Source: Candidatus Poribacteria bacterium (GTDB lineage: Bacteria > Poribacteria > WGA-4E > WGA-3G). Taken from it: a DNA stretch of 64,000 bases. How positions within the stretch are numbered: position 1 is the stretch's first letter; every line of letters starts with the position of its first letter. The stretch lies in the NCBI GenBank assembly GCA_012270865.1, contig JAAXHL010000063.1, positions 1 through 64,000 of the forward strand. Direction: 5' to 3'. The position numbers were made by a program, and so were the translations under genes. Below the pieces are notes generated by a model, which searched no databases, was not told the DNA's origin, and saw nothing but the letters and a program-made list of their open reading frames with translations. Of this stretch, positions 1-9,583 are shown piece after piece.

Positions 1-617
1 GGTCTAAATAAGCGTATGCACTTCAAGACGTTGGGTTTCACTCGGTTTTTGATAATGTCAGGTTTTCGGTAAATTTGACAGTTATCTTTTCTGTGAGGTT
101 TCCAGTAATATCCCATTCAACCCAACCTACGACTGCATCAAAACGATGACTTCTAATCCGCGAAATCCGAGATTCAGACATCCCTAAAACATGCCATCTG
201 TCCGAGAATAAAGAAATAGATAATTTTCCTTTGATTGAGACAGGAAATTGTGGTAGAATATGAGCAGATTTTCAACCTGTTACGCGAAGATACTACATGG
301 CGGAAGTGGGGCCAAACCGTAAACCGCATTCTTCATTTCGTTACTATATGTAACCCAACTTGCGACCTATGTGATTTTAGATGCACGAACACGGTTTTTC
401 AGTGAAAAGCGTCCCTTGCTGCGAAAAACTTGGTGTGTTTCCTATCATTTTCGGAGAACCCGAAGAGGCACAGGCTAACAGCCTATGCTACAAGGTGGCA
501 ACCTGCGTTATATGTAACACCTTCCCGGTCAATTGTTTCCTGCAGCATTCGTATAATCCCGTAAATGTATTTTGATAATTCATTGTAAAGGGTCGTGGAA
601 TTGCAGCTGAAGATCGC
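1..617. other. Left-edge region without a convincing gene
   Basis: No open frame here has a ribosome binding site and protein-like composition; the 64-codon frame at 381-575 has neither. The stretch from about 31 to 132 begins with GTTGGGTTTCAC and ends with CAACCCAACCTACG, matching the ends of the repeat at 38.6-38.85 kb, so it looks like a diverged copy of that palindromic element. A segment near 474-505 (AACAGCCTATGCTACAAGG) recurs in similar form near 40.85 kb and, inverted, near 45.64 kb. Confidence 0.5.
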
Positions 618-646
618 TTGACATTTTCCAGAAAAGTCGGTATCAT
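618..646 (+). promoter_or_regulatory. Sigma-70-type promoter of the binding-protein operon
   Basis: TTGACA at 618-623, a 17-base spacer and TATCAT at 641-646. This is a full -35 match and five of six -10 bases, placed 36 bases before the first binding-protein gene. It probably serves the co-directional genes to about 6.85 kb, because no strong terminator is visible among them. Confidence 0.65.
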
Positions 647-681
647 AGAATATATCTTTTCAAAACACATCGGAGAAATTT

Positions 682-2274
682 ATGAACACAAAATTTTACA
701 TAAAGGCTTTCTTACTCATCGTTTTGATACTATTCTCTACGGTATTTTCGTCCGTGTTCGCGGATTCGCATCTCAAGCGCGGCGGTACTTTAATATTCGG
801 GCGCGGTGGCGATTCTGTCGGGTTAGACCCAGCACTTGAGGAAGATGGTGAGTCCTTTAAAGTCTGTGATAATATCTACGATACACTCGTTGAATATAAA
901 GATGGAAGTACTGAACTGGAACCGAGTCTCGCTGAAAGTTGGGAGAGTTCGGAAGACGGTTTGACGTGGACTTTCTACCTCCGGAAAGGCGTAACGTTCC
1001 ATGACGGAACACCCTTGAATGCCGAAGCGGTTGCCTTTTCGTTGAACCGACAGCACGATAAGACGCACCCGTTCCATAATGTTGGGGGTAGCTACATTTA
1101 CTGGATCGCTACTGGCTTGGCAGAGATCGTGGATAAGATTATCGTGGTTGAGGAGTTTACCGTCCAAATCCACCTTAAAACGCCTTACGCACCGTTTATC
1201 TATACGATTGCTATCACACCGTTCTCTATTGTGAGTCCGACAGCCGTGAAAAAATGGGGAGACGAATTTTCTAATAACCCGGTTGGTACGGGTCCTTTCA
1301 AGTTTGTGCAGTGGGATAGAGGCGATAAAATCGTGCTTGCGGCAAACGACACCTATTGGGGCGGTCGTCCTCTGTTGGATAGGGTTATCTTCCGTTCTAT
1401 TCCAGACAATTCGGTACGACTTATTGAACTTCAGCAGGGTAGCCTCCACGCGATGGAGTTCCCAAATCCAGACGATCTGCAACAGATTGAAGACGATACG
1501 ACGCTCGAACTGCTATCGCAACCCGGTATGAGCATCGGTTATTTGGCGATGAACATGGACAAACCGCCGCTTGATAACCTCAAAGTCCGACTTGCTATTA
1601 ATCATGCCATTAATAAATCCGCTATTATTGAACATCTCTATCAAGGTTTGGGGATTCCTGCGAAGAACCCGATTCCGCCGACGCTCTGGGGATATGACGA
1701 TTCTATTGAGGACTATGCCTACGATCCGGAACTCGCGAAGCGATTGCTTGCTGAAGCGGGGTACCCGGACGGTTTTGAGACGACGTTGTGGGCACTACCC
1801 GTTCCGCGTCCGTATATCCCTGATGGACGCGCCCTTGCAGAAGTGCTGCAATCGGAACTCCGCAATATCGGCGTAGAGACAAAAATTGTGACTTATGATT
1901 GGGGGACTTATCTTGAGAAGACGAAGAATGGGGAACACGACATCGCAATGTTAGGGTGGAGTGCTGACCTCGGCGACCCAGATAATTTTCTCTATTTTCT
2001 GCTAAGCAAATCGTCTGCGGAGAAACCGGCGGGTAATATCGCATTTTACCGAAGCGATGCTATGCAAAACGTCTTGGAACAGGCGAGAGCAATTACGGAC
2101 CGCGATCAGCGGGTCTCGTTATACCAAGAAGCACAGCAGATTTTTCATAAAGATGTCCCGTGGGTTCCGTTGGCACACGCGAAACAGATTTTAGTTATAA
2201 ATAAAAAGGTTCAGGATCTCAAACTCCACCCGTTGAAGTGGAGATATTTCCGCCACATTTGGCTTGAGAAATAA
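682..2274 (+). CDS. ABC transporter substrate-binding protein, family 5 (oligopeptide/dipeptide type)
   Basis: A periplasmic solute receptor of the DppA/OppA type (530 residues, typical length). Residues 1-28 are a signal peptide ending ..SSVFA. The mature protein opens with LKRGGTLIFGRGGDSVGLDP and carries family hallmarks such as LAESWESSEDGLTWTFYLRKG and FHDGTPLNAEAV. The start is fixed by GGAG six bases upstream. It is about 70% identical by eye to the next gene product over the receptor domain, so the pair is a tandem duplication. No permease or ATPase genes adjoin them, so the transporter core must lie elsewhere. The ligand cannot be told; peptides, nickel or sugars are all possible in this family. 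Confidence 0.9.
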   Translation: MNTKFYIKAFLLIVLILFSTVFSSVFADSHLKRGGTLIFGRGGDSVGLDPALEEDGESFKVCDNIYDTLVEYKDGSTELEPSLAESWESSEDGLTWTFYLRKGVTFHDGTPLNAEAVAFSLNRQHDKTHPFHNVGGSYIYWIATGLAEIVDKIIVVEEFTVQIHLKTPYAPFIYTIAITPFSIVSPTAVKKWGDEFSNNPVGTGPFKFVQWDRGDKIVLAANDTYWGGRPLLDRVIFRSIPDNSVRLIELQQGSLHAMEFPNPDDLQQIEDDTTLELLSQPGMSIGYLAMNMDKPPLDNLKVRLAINHAINKSAIIEHLYQGLGIPAKNPIPPTLWGYDDSIEDYAYDPELAKRLLAEAGYPDGFETTLWALPVPRPYIPDGRALAEVLQSELRNIGVETKIVTYDWGTYLEKTKNGEHDIAMLGWSADLGDPDNFLYFLLSKSSAEKPAGNIAFYRSDAMQNVLEQARAITDRDQRVSLYQEAQQIFHKDVPWVPLAHAKQILVINKKVQDLKLHPLKWRYFRHIWLEK

Positions 2275-2278
2275 TAAG

Positions 2279-4054
2279 ATGAAAAACATAATTTTTATAG
2301 CAATCATATTTTGCCTGTCGTTGCTATTTTTGACAGGTGGCAGTGCAGAAGACGCAGAAGTTTTAGGCGATGTCAACGGCGACGGCGTTGTGAATATCCT
2401 TGATTTAGTGCTTGTCGCCTCTAATTTTGGTGAAAGTGTTGATTCAACAGAGTCCCCGAACCCGGATGTCAACGGCGATGGCACCGTAAACATTTTAGAT
2501 TTAGTGCTTGTCGGTAGCAATTTCGGGAAAAGTGTATCAGAGCGTACTTTGATCTTCGGACGCGGCGGCGATTCGATTACACTTGATCCGGCAAATATTG
2601 AAGATGGTGAGTCGGCGAAAGTTTGTGATATGATCTATGACTCGCTGGTTCAATACAAGGAAGCCACTACAGACATTGAACCGGCTTTAGCGGAGTCATG
2701 GACGCGCGCTGCTGATGGACTGACGTGGACATTTCACTTGCGACAAGGTGTCCATTTCCACGACGGTACTCCGTTTAACGCTGAAGCAGTCGTTTTTTCA
2801 TTCACTCGGCCGTTTGTGCTGTTTCGGAACTTTCATGAGCAATTTATCGACCAAATTACTGCCATTGATCCGTGGACGGTGCAGATTCGCCTCAAAACGC
2901 CGTACGCACCTTTTATCAGTACGTTGGCGGGAACTTCGTTTTCTATTGTAAGCCCCGCAGCGGCTCAGCGTTTTGGTGCAAGTTTTGGGGATAACCCTGT
3001 CGGGACGGGACCTTTCAAATTCGTTCAGTGGGATCGGAACGACAAAGTTGTCCTTGAAGCGAACGATCAGCACTGGGCAGGTAGACCGGCACTTGATAGG
3101 CTCATCTTCCGTTCTATTCCGGATAACGCCGTGCGGCTCGTTGAACTCCAGAAAGGCAATCTCCACGCCATGGAATTCCCGAACCCTGACGAGATACCGC
3201 TGATTCAAGGCGATCCAGAGTTCGAGATTCTTATGCAACCGAGCCTGAATATCGGTTATTTGGCACTGAACATAGAGAAACCGCCGTTTGATAATCTCAA
3301 AGTTCGACTCGCTATTAACCATGCGATTAATAAGACTGAGATTGTCGAACACCTCTACCAAGGTTTGGGAATTCCGGCAAAGAATCCGATTCCGCCGACG
3401 CTCTGGGGTTATAATGATTCGATTGAGGATTACGCTTATGACCCAGAACTTGCGAAACGGCTCCTCACTGAGGCGGGATACCCCAATGGATTCGAGACGA
3501 CGCTTTGGGCACTGCCTGTTCCGCGTCCGTATATTCCAGACGGGATGACATTGGCGGTAGCGATTCAGTCCGACCTCCGAAATGTGGGTATTGAAGCGAA
3601 GATTGTGACCTTTGACTGGGCGACTTACCTCACCAAAACAGCAGACGGGGAGCACGACATGGCGATGTTGGGATGGATCGCCGACGTGGCAGATCCAGAT
3701 AATTTCTTTTACCCGCTTTTGAGTATACCTTCTGCCGAGAAACCGGCATACAATATCTCGTTCTATCGGAGCGAAGAGCTGCAAACGATTCTGGATCGGG
3801 CGAGGACGAGTCCAGATCAAGACGAAAGTGAGTTTGACCCTGGTGCTATAGACAGGGCAGGCGTTATGTTCACAGATCGGGATATCCGTGCTGAACTTTA
3901 CCGGCAGGCACAAGTCATCGTTCATAGAGACGCACCGTGGGTGCCGTTGGCACATGCCCAAAGGATTTTAGTTATCAACAGCAGGGTTAAGAATCTGAGT
4001 CTTTCGCCGCTGAGTTGGAAATATCTCCGTACAGCCTCGCTTGAACCGGAATAG
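2279..4054 (+). CDS. Substrate-binding protein, family 5, with an N-terminal dockerin-like double EF-hand insert
   Basis: Paralogue of the preceding receptor. After a signal peptide (MKNIIFIAIIFCLSLLFLTG) come two dockerin-type calcium-loop repeats, GDVNGDGVVNILDLVLVAS and PDVNGDGTVNILDLVLVGS, at about residues 30-87. The receptor domain follows, beginning RTLIFGRGGDSITLDP. A TTG 15 bases upstream is in frame but overlaps the previous gene; the ATG at 2279 gives a proper signal peptide. Near the C-terminus it has about 20 residues missing from its neighbour (DQDESEFDPGAIDRAG). Dockerin modules normally bind calcium and cohesins, so this receptor may be anchored in a surface assembly; that is inference. 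Confidence 0.88.
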   Translation: MKNIIFIAIIFCLSLLFLTGGSAEDAEVLGDVNGDGVVNILDLVLVASNFGESVDSTESPNPDVNGDGTVNILDLVLVGSNFGKSVSERTLIFGRGGDSITLDPANIEDGESAKVCDMIYDSLVQYKEATTDIEPALAESWTRAADGLTWTFHLRQGVHFHDGTPFNAEAVVFSFTRPFVLFRNFHEQFIDQITAIDPWTVQIRLKTPYAPFISTLAGTSFSIVSPAAAQRFGASFGDNPVGTGPFKFVQWDRNDKVVLEANDQHWAGRPALDRLIFRSIPDNAVRLVELQKGNLHAMEFPNPDEIPLIQGDPEFEILMQPSLNIGYLALNIEKPPFDNLKVRLAINHAINKTEIVEHLYQGLGIPAKNPIPPTLWGYNDSIEDYAYDPELAKRLLTEAGYPNGFETTLWALPVPRPYIPDGMTLAVAIQSDLRNVGIEAKIVTFDWATYLTKTADGEHDMAMLGWIADVADPDNFFYPLLSIPSAEKPAYNISFYRSEELQTILDRARTSPDQDESEFDPGAIDRAGVMFTDRDIRAELYRQAQVIVHRDAPWVPLAHAQRILVINSRVKNLSLSPLSWKYLRTASLEPE

Positions 4055-4084
4055 CGATCAATAAGATTGGATGGGAATTTCATA

Positions 4085-5110
4085 ATGAATGCGTCCGTAT
4101 TTCGCGTTGGTGTCACGCGCGACTTCTTGAAACCTGATGGCACTTCTGATTTAGACGACATTGCGAACTCACTCTTTGAGCAGGCAGGTTTACAGTGGGA
4201 ATATATCGCAGAGAATACGCCAGCCTTAACGGCGGCACAGGTGCAAGATTACGATGCGCTCTTAGTGTTAGGGACGGCGATTACGGCAGAAACATTCGTC
4301 GGTGCAGAACGCTTGGCGATTATCGCAAGATTCGGTGTCGGATACGACAAAGTGGACGTATCCGCCTGTACCGAAAACGGTGTGTTACTGACAATCGCTC
4401 CGGATGGTGTTCGCCGTCCGGTCGCTACATCTATCATGGCGTTTGTCTTATCGTTGAGCCATCAGTTGTTGATAAAGGATCGGCTTATTCGTAACGGGGG
4501 TTGGCGCGACGCGTATAACTATATGGGAATCGGGTTGGTCGGTCGGACGCTCGGTCTTGTCGGTATGGGGAATATCGGGAAAGAGACGTTTAAACTGGCG
4601 AAACCGTTCGGGATGCGACATATCACCTTCGATCCATACGTCACACCTGCCGAGGCGGCGGAAGTCGATGCGGAACTCGTTGATTTGGATACGCTGATGG
4701 AAACGGCTGATTTCGTCTGTGTCTGCTGTCCGTTGACTGAACAGACGCGTGGTCTCATTGACGCGAGATGTATCGGACTGATGAAACCGACGGCTTACCT
4801 GATTAATACCGCACGGGGTCCGATTGTTGAGCAGGCGGCACTCACGGAAGCACTCCAGAATCAGCGGATTCAGGGTGCTGGACTTGATGTGTTTGAACAG
4901 GAGCCGATTGGCGATGACGACCCGCTCTTAAGTCTTGATAACGTTATTGTTACGCCGCACAGCATCTGCTGGACAGACGAATGTTTTGAGGGTAACGGTC
5001 GGAGCGCGTGTGAGAGTATCATCAGCGTGGCTTCCGGTCAAATCCCAGCGTATGTTGTCAATCGAGATGTGATAGAACGTCCAAAATTACGAAGGAAATT
5101 AGCACGATGA
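4085..5110 (+). CDS. D-isomer-specific 2-hydroxyacid dehydrogenase (phosphoglycerate dehydrogenase-like)
   Basis: NAD-dependent oxidoreductase of about 341 residues that interconverts a 2-hydroxyacid and a 2-oxoacid. The nucleotide-binding loop is LVGMGNIGKETF. The catalytic triad is visible: Arg 244 in INTARGPIV, Glu 271 in DVFEQEP and His 292 in TPHS. There is no C-terminal ACT domain, so it is the short form rather than a regulated SerA, and the substrate cannot be fixed. An upstream in-frame TTG at 4067 would add six residues; the ATG at 4085, preceded by GGGA, is preferred. Its stop overlaps the next start by four bases (ATGA), indicating translational coupling. Confidence 0.85.
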   Translation: MNASVFRVGVTRDFLKPDGTSDLDDIANSLFEQAGLQWEYIAENTPALTAAQVQDYDALLVLGTAITAETFVGAERLAIIARFGVGYDKVDVSACTENGVLLTIAPDGVRRPVATSIMAFVLSLSHQLLIKDRLIRNGGWRDAYNYMGIGLVGRTLGLVGMGNIGKETFKLAKPFGMRHITFDPYVTPAEAAEVDAELVDLDTLMETADFVCVCCPLTEQTRGLIDARCIGLMKPTAYLINTARGPIVEQAALTEALQNQRIQGAGLDVFEQEPIGDDDPLLSLDNVIVTPHSICWTDECFEGNGRSACESIISVASGQIPAYVVNRDVIERPKLRRKLAR

Positions 5111-5658
5111 GAAAGAAGAAACAGACGGCGATTGACAAGCGAGTTCTCAGGGCGGAATATCTTCGGATTATACCGGAGCATAGGGCAATGTTGCTTTCCG
5201 AGGAGATTTTTGAGAGTTTTGATCCACATGTTGGGTTTATCCATCAAGGCGTTGTTGCCCATGTCGAGACAATTGGCACACCCGAAGAATTAGGTGCGCA
5301 CGATGTCGAGAAAGAGATTGCCATACCTCGTTTGTCATGTTTTGTCGTGCTTGTAACGCAGGTCGCACTGCATCGCGTCAATCGCTTGCCACAACAATTC
5401 AAGCGTGCGGTATGGGAAACTATTGACGCTATCATTGATGAGGAGGCTGAAATTCCAGAGATTCTTTTGGTTGTTATTAACGATTGCTTAGAGAGAGCGA
5501 TCATGGAAATCAACTACAGCCAATTGAAGGAGGAGCGTATCGTAAATCGGCTATGGAGTAGCATCAAGTCCGTTTATGGTGAGAAACACGCGCCGGATGA
5601 TATTGAGATTTTCGACAACTTCTACGAATCTGAGGAGGATTCGGCGGAGGAAGAATAA
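5107..5658 (+). CDS. Conserved-looking hypothetical protein, 183 residues
   Basis: I do not recognise a family. The protein is soluble, with no signal peptide or membrane segment, and is rich in alpha-helix-forming and acidic residues. The tail is strongly acidic (ESEEDSAEEE). The middle (IPRLSCFVVLVTQVALHRVNRLP) is the only hydrophobic stretch. It is coupled by ATGA overlap to the dehydrogenase upstream and followed 51 bases later by the KOW protein, so the three may share a transcript. Codon use matches the neighbours, so I take it as a real gene of unknown role. Confidence 0.7.
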   Translation: MRKKKQTAIDKRVLRAEYLRIIPEHRAMLLSEEIFESFDPHVGFIHQGVVAHVETIGTPEELGAHDVEKEIAIPRLSCFVVLVTQVALHRVNRLPQQFKRAVWETIDAIIDEEAEIPEILLVVINDCLERAIMEINYSQLKEERIVNRLWSSIKSVYGEKHAPDDIEIFDNFYESEEDSAEEE

Positions 5659-5709
5659 AGGATAGCATATTTATAGAAATGGACTACGTTTTGAAATTGA
5701 GGTTAATTA

Positions 5710-6846
5710 ATGGCGCATGCATATACCCCCGGTCTTAAGGTTACCGAGGAAATGACTATTCAGAAAGAACGTCGGCTCCCGCTTGAAGGCGAGGTACTCG
5801 TCGAAGCTGGAGCAACCGTCAAGGCGGAGGATGTCGTCGCGAAGGCGGACCTGCCGGGCAACGTTCAACTGGTGAATGTTGCTAATCTACTCAGTGTTCC
5901 ACCGGAAGAGGTTGCGGAACATATACTTAAACCTGTCGGTGAAGCCGTCTCGGAAGACGAGGTTATTGCAACGACAAAAGGACTCTTTGGACTCTTCAAA
6001 TCGCAAGCACTTTCACCGATTGACGGTACGATTGAGTCAGTATCGGATATCACGGGTCAGGTAATCCTACGTGAACCGCCTATCCCTGTTGAAGTTAAAG
6101 CCTATACCGATGGAACGGTGACAGAGGTGCTTCCGAATGAAGGTGTCACGGTGGAGACTTATGGCACTTATATCCAAGGGATCTTCGGGATCGGTGGTGA
6201 GACGATTGGGAACCTGACCGTTGTTGCGGCATCGTCGAGCGATGCGTTGACTGCTGAACAGATAAAGTCTGAGCATCGGGATAACATTTTGGTCGGCGGT
6301 TCGCTGGTTACGACCGATGCCATTCAGAAGGCGATCCAAAACGGCGTTAAAGGGATCATCGCTGGTGGTATTGACGATGCGGATTTACGCGAACTACTCG
6401 GTTATGAACTCGGCGTTGCGATTACGGGTTCCGAGGAGATCGGGATCACGTTGGTTATCACAGAGGGGTTCGGGGAAATTTCGATGGCGGAACAGACGTT
6501 CACACTCCTGAAAGCGCGGGAAGGTATGAAGACCTCTATCAACGGTGCGACGCAGATTCGGGCAGGCGTTGTGCGTCCGGAGATAGTGATTCCATTCACG
6601 CCTGATACTGGAGCGTCAGCACCCGCCGCTGTGGACGGTGAAAAGGAAGGGATTTTGGAGGTTGGCAGTTCGGTACGCATCATCCGGGAACCCTATTTTG
6701 GGAAATTAGGACGCGTCACGGAGCTGCCGGTGGAGCTCCAGAATTTGGAGACAGAGGCGCAGGTACGGGTGTTGCGCGTCAGACTCGAAAACGGCGAGCA
6801 GACGACGCTGCCTCGTGCGAATGTTGAAGCGATTGAGGGGTCTTAA
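5710..6846 (+). CDS. Barrel-sandwich-hybrid protein with C-terminal KOW domain
   Basis: A 378-residue protein without a signal peptide. The N-terminal half resembles lipoyl/RnfC-type sandwich barrels: ERRLPLEGEVLVEAGATVKA, ALSPIDGTIESVSDITGQV, then KAYTDGTVTEVLPNEGVTVE. A central alpha/beta portion (NILVGGSLVTTDAIQKAIQN, GVKGIIAGGIDD) follows. A KOW-like motif (VGSSVRIIREPYFGKLGRV) lies at about residues 318-336. The combination suggests binding of a nucleic acid or a scaffold, but no enzyme activity can be assigned. It ends tail-to-tail with the FG-GAP gene, the two stop codons overlapping by four bases. Confidence 0.65.
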   Translation: MAHAYTPGLKVTEEMTIQKERRLPLEGEVLVEAGATVKAEDVVAKADLPGNVQLVNVANLLSVPPEEVAEHILKPVGEAVSEDEVIATTKGLFGLFKSQALSPIDGTIESVSDITGQVILREPPIPVEVKAYTDGTVTEVLPNEGVTVETYGTYIQGIFGIGGETIGNLTVVAASSSDALTAEQIKSEHRDNILVGGSLVTTDAIQKAIQNGVKGIIAGGIDDADLRELLGYELGVAITGSEEIGITLVITEGFGEISMAEQTFTLLKAREGMKTSINGATQIRAGVVRPEIVIPFTPDTGASAPAAVDGEKEGILEVGSSVRIIREPYFGKLGRVTELPVELQNLETEAQVRVLRVRLENGEQTTLPRANVEAIEGS

Positions 6847-7961
6847 CTGAATAGGTTCTCGTACCACTTGACGTTGCCGGTGCTGAGACCGCTTGCTACG
6901 ATGTCTAATCTGCCGTTTCCGTTCATGTCAACGACGTGCATCTGTCCGACACCTAAGCCGCCGTCGTCAATCGTCTCTTTACGCCAGTGGTTATGTGCCA
7001 AATCCTCCGGACGATAGAGATGTAGACTTGTGCCTTCACCGTTGTAACCACAGATGATCTCAAGTATCCCGTCATTGTCAACATCAACGGCGGCGAGGGA
7101 GTGCCCGCGATTGAGCGTGTCATCTATGAGATGACGTTCCCACGGATCGCTCCGTAGGTCGCCGGTGGCTTTATACCAGACAAGATTGTTCCCGTGCCAC
7201 GGTTCAATCGCTAAAATCTCGTTGATACCGTCGCCATCAATATCAGCAGCGAATGTATCGCTACACTCACGGTCGCTGACCACCCATTTACCCCAATCGT
7301 CCGTCATCGGTTCAGCAGGCGGCTCATACCAGATTAACCCCTCCGTGCAGCTTATCAACACGTCATCACGTCCATCTTGGTCCACATCGTTGATACTCAA
7401 ACCGTGGTTGATGTGGAGGGAATCGTCAAGGTGATGGGATTGCCAAGAGGTTGCGTCTTGCGGGGTTCCTGAGAGTTCATAGCACCAGAGGGAGCCTGGA
7501 CTGTGCCATTCGCCGGGTTTGCCATCTTCGCCGCGGATTGAGGCGACAATCAGGAAGGGGGCTGCGGTTGACGTTTCTCCTGATAAATTGGCGAGTGCGA
7601 TGCGGTGGATAAACGGCACATCGGCGATGTGGTGGCTCTTCCAGTTCTGTCCGTCTTGTGTTGGTGCTTCAAGCCAGTGGAGATAGCCACCGGCAGCGTT
7701 TACGCCGCTATAGAAGCCACTCCCCACAATGAGGTCAGGCGTGCCGTTATCGGTCAGATCATAAGGTGCAATGGTGATATGTCCGCTGCCTTGATCGGTT
7801 ACGAGGTGTCTTTTCCAGTGGGGTGCCTCGTACCACGCGATGATGGGTTCGCCTATGGAGCCTGCGATGATGTCGAGTTGACCGTCTCTGTTTATATCGG
7901 CAACAGCAAGCCCGTAAACGCTTTTGAAGGTGTTGTCCAGTAGATGTCCTCTAAATTCCAC
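6843..7961 (-). CDS. FG-GAP/VCBS repeat beta-propeller protein
   Basis: About 372 residues of repeated blades with calcium-loop motifs DINRDGQLDIIAG, DVDQDGRDDVLIS, DIDGDGINEILA, DVDNDGILEIICG and DMNGNGRLDIVASG, the signature of FG-GAP/VCBS propellers. These are usually extracellular or adhesive, yet no signal peptide is visible here. The start is taken at the GTG at 7961 because AGGAGG lies six bases before it. A longer frame from 7988 would bury that site inside the coding region. The gene is convergent with the KOW gene, and the acetyltransferase gene ends 47 bases upstream of it on the same strand. Confidence 0.8.
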   Translation of the reverse strand: MEFRGHLLDNTFKSVYGLAVADINRDGQLDIIAGSIGEPIIAWYEAPHWKRHLVTDQGSGHITIAPYDLTDNGTPDLIVGSGFYSGVNAAGGYLHWLEAPTQDGQNWKSHHIADVPFIHRIALANLSGETSTAAPFLIVASIRGEDGKPGEWHSPGSLWCYELSGTPQDATSWQSHHLDDSLHINHGLSINDVDQDGRDDVLISCTEGLIWYEPPAEPMTDDWGKWVVSDRECSDTFAADIDGDGINEILAIEPWHGNNLVWYKATGDLRSDPWERHLIDDTLNRGHSLAAVDVDNDGILEIICGYNGEGTSLHLYRPEDLAHNHWRKETIDDGGLGVGQMHVVDMNGNGRLDIVASGLSTGNVKWYENLFS

Positions 7962-8008
7962 GGCTAACCTCCTCATGCAACGGCACACACCGTGCGCCTC
8001 TTGTTACT

Positions 8009-8455
8009 TTAGGGATTGCGGAAAAACCTTATTATTCCTGGTTCTATCTCATACCCGACACTCGACCAGAACGCAACAGCCCACGGATACTTATCTTCCA
8101 CGAGTGCTGTGATGCGTTTAGCACCCTGTCCAACTAAACGTTTTTCCCCTTCCTTAACTAAGGCGCGTCCGATGCCACGCCGTCGATAGTCAGGATGAAC
8201 GGCTATGCGATACATGTTCCCGCGCCATCCATCAAAAGCGGCGATTAGGGATCCAACGATGCGTTGATCCACTTCAGCAACCAGTACCGATGCAGAACTC
8301 TCTATTACGCCACGGATGTCTGTAATGGTATCTGTGACGCTCGGAGATGTACCCGCAGCCTGCCACAATGCGAGGAGTGCTTCTGCTTCCTCTGGACGGC
8401 ACGCTCGGATTAAGAAAGGGGTTGAATGGGCGTTTGCGTTGTCGGATAAATCCAT
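8009..8455 (-). CDS. GNAT-family N-acetyltransferase
   Basis: A 148-residue single-domain acetyltransferase that transfers acetyl from acetyl-CoA to an amine. Motif A is clear: MYRIAVHPDYRRRGIGRALV, where RRRGIG forms the pyrophosphate loop. Motif B follows as AVAFWSSVGYEIEPG near residues 126-140. The layout is close to RimI/YpeA-like enzymes. The acceptor cannot be inferred. A dispersed repeat (8465-8580) separates it from ilvC, so it is probably independently controlled. Confidence 0.85.
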   Translation of the reverse strand: MDLSDNANAHSTPFLIRACRPEEAEALLALWQAAGTSPSVTDTITDIRGVIESSASVLVAEVDQRIVGSLIAAFDGWRGNMYRIAVHPDYRRRGIGRALVKEGEKRLVGQGAKRITALVEDKYPWAVAFWSSVGYEIEPGIIRFFRNP

Positions 8456-8464
8456 TTATGTGCT

Positions 8465-8580
8465 GTGGTGCGGTTGGAATGCAGATCGCAAGAAACACCC
8501 CAGCAAAAACACCCCCCTTTATCCCCCCTTATCAGGGGGCAGGCGAGTACGCCGCAAAACCGCACCTACCACAATTACGG
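8465..8580. repeat. Dispersed intergenic repeat, also present at 48.4 kb
   Basis: Contains GGAATGCAGATCGCA and, further on, GTACGCCGCAAAACCG followed by ACCTACC. The same two blocks, in the same order and orientation, occur at 48430-48497. Between them lies a C-rich/G-rich hairpin (CCCCCCTTATCAGGGGG) absent from the other copy. Confidence 0.6.
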
Positions 8581-8590
8581 GAAGGGGCTG

Positions 8591-9583
8591 TTATTCATCC
8601 AGCCAACTCATCATACTGCGGAGATTCTTACCGACTTCTTCGATCTGATGTTCGGTTTCTTGCCGACGGAGTGCGCCGAGAACGGGTTGGTTCGCCGCGT
8701 TTTCGAGTACCCACTCACGTGCGAAGACACCGCCCTGAACGTCTTTCAAGATTTGACGCATCTTGTCCCGAACACTGTCGTCAATGAGTTGCGGGCCGCG
8801 TGTGAGGTCGCCGTATTCAGCGGTATTGCTGACATCGTTCCGCATCTTGCTTAACCCGCCGGTATAGATGAGGTCAACGATCAGTTTTAATTCGTGGAGG
8901 CACTCGAAATAAGCCATCTCTGGCTGATAACCGGCTTCAACGAGTGTATCGAAAGCGGCTTTGATGAGGGCAGCGGTTCCGCCGCACAAGACGGCTTGTT
9001 CACCGAAGAGATCGGTTTCGGTCTCTTCACGGAAAGTGGTCTCGATGACACCTGCACGCGTGCCGCCGATGCCTCTTGCGTACGCGAGTGCGACATCGCG
9101 AGCGAGTCCTGTCGTGTCTTGATGGATAGCGATGAGACAGGGTACGCCGCCGCCACCTTCAAACACTTCACGGACAAGTGAACCCGGTCCTTTGGGTGCG
9201 ATCATGGCGACATCAATATCGCTGGCAGGTACGATCTGTCCGAAATGGACGCTGAACCCGTGCGAGACGAGTAGCATATTCCCTGCTTCCATGTTCGGTG
9301 CGATCTGGTCGCGATAGACGGCTGCGTGGCGTTCATCTGGGATGAGTACCTGAACGATGTCTGCCATCGCTGCGGCTTCTTCAACGGTCTTGACGGTCAA
9401 GCCTTCGGCTTCTGCGCGTGCTTTTGAGTGGCTGCCTTCGTATAGACCGACGACAACGTTTGCACCGCTGTCTTTGAGGTTGAGCGATTGTGCGCGTCCT
9501 TGTGCACCATAACCGATGACGGCGACGGTGCGTTCTTTCAGTAAATCAAAGTTAGCATCACTATCATAGTAAATCGTTGCCAT
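8591..9583 (-). CDS. ilvC: Ketol-acid reductoisomerase
   Basis: Class I enzyme (330 residues) converting acetolactate or acetohydroxybutyrate to the dihydroxyacid with NADPH, the second common step of valine, leucine and isoleucine synthesis. The Rossmann loop is [20 protein letters not shown]. The metal/catalytic motifs include [15 protein letters not shown] and [17 protein letters not shown]. It is third in the order ilvB-ilvN-ilvC. The 209-base gap to ilvN contains two tandem copies of the RBS-bearing leader repeat, one ending at this start codon. Confidence 0.95.
   Translation of the reverse strand: MATIYYDSDANFDLLKERTVAVIGYGAQGRAQSLNLKDSGANVVVGLYEGSHSKARAEAEGLTVKTVEEAAAMADIVQVLIPDERHAAVYRDQIAPNMEAGNMLLVSHGFSVHFGQIVPASDIDVAMIAPKGPGSLVREVFEGGGGVPCLIAIHQDTTGLARDVALAYARGIGGTRAGVIETTFREETETDLFGEQAVLCGGTAALIKAAFDTLVEAGYQPEMAYFECLHELKLIVDLIYTGGLSKMRNDVSNTAEYGDLTRGPQLIDDSVRDKMRQILKDVQGGVFAREWVLENAANQPVLGALRRQETEHQIEEVGKNLRSMMSWLDE

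Noticed and set aside
823-1482. 219-codon frame on the minus strand inside the first binding-protein gene
   Set aside because: It is a shadow of a strongly supported gene, with no ribosome binding site and a Cys/His/Arg-rich composition typical of antisense reading.
2798-3961. 387-codon antisense frame inside the second binding-protein gene
   Set aside because: It mirrors the coding frame of a clear receptor; composition is Arg/Cys-rich and no family is recognisable.
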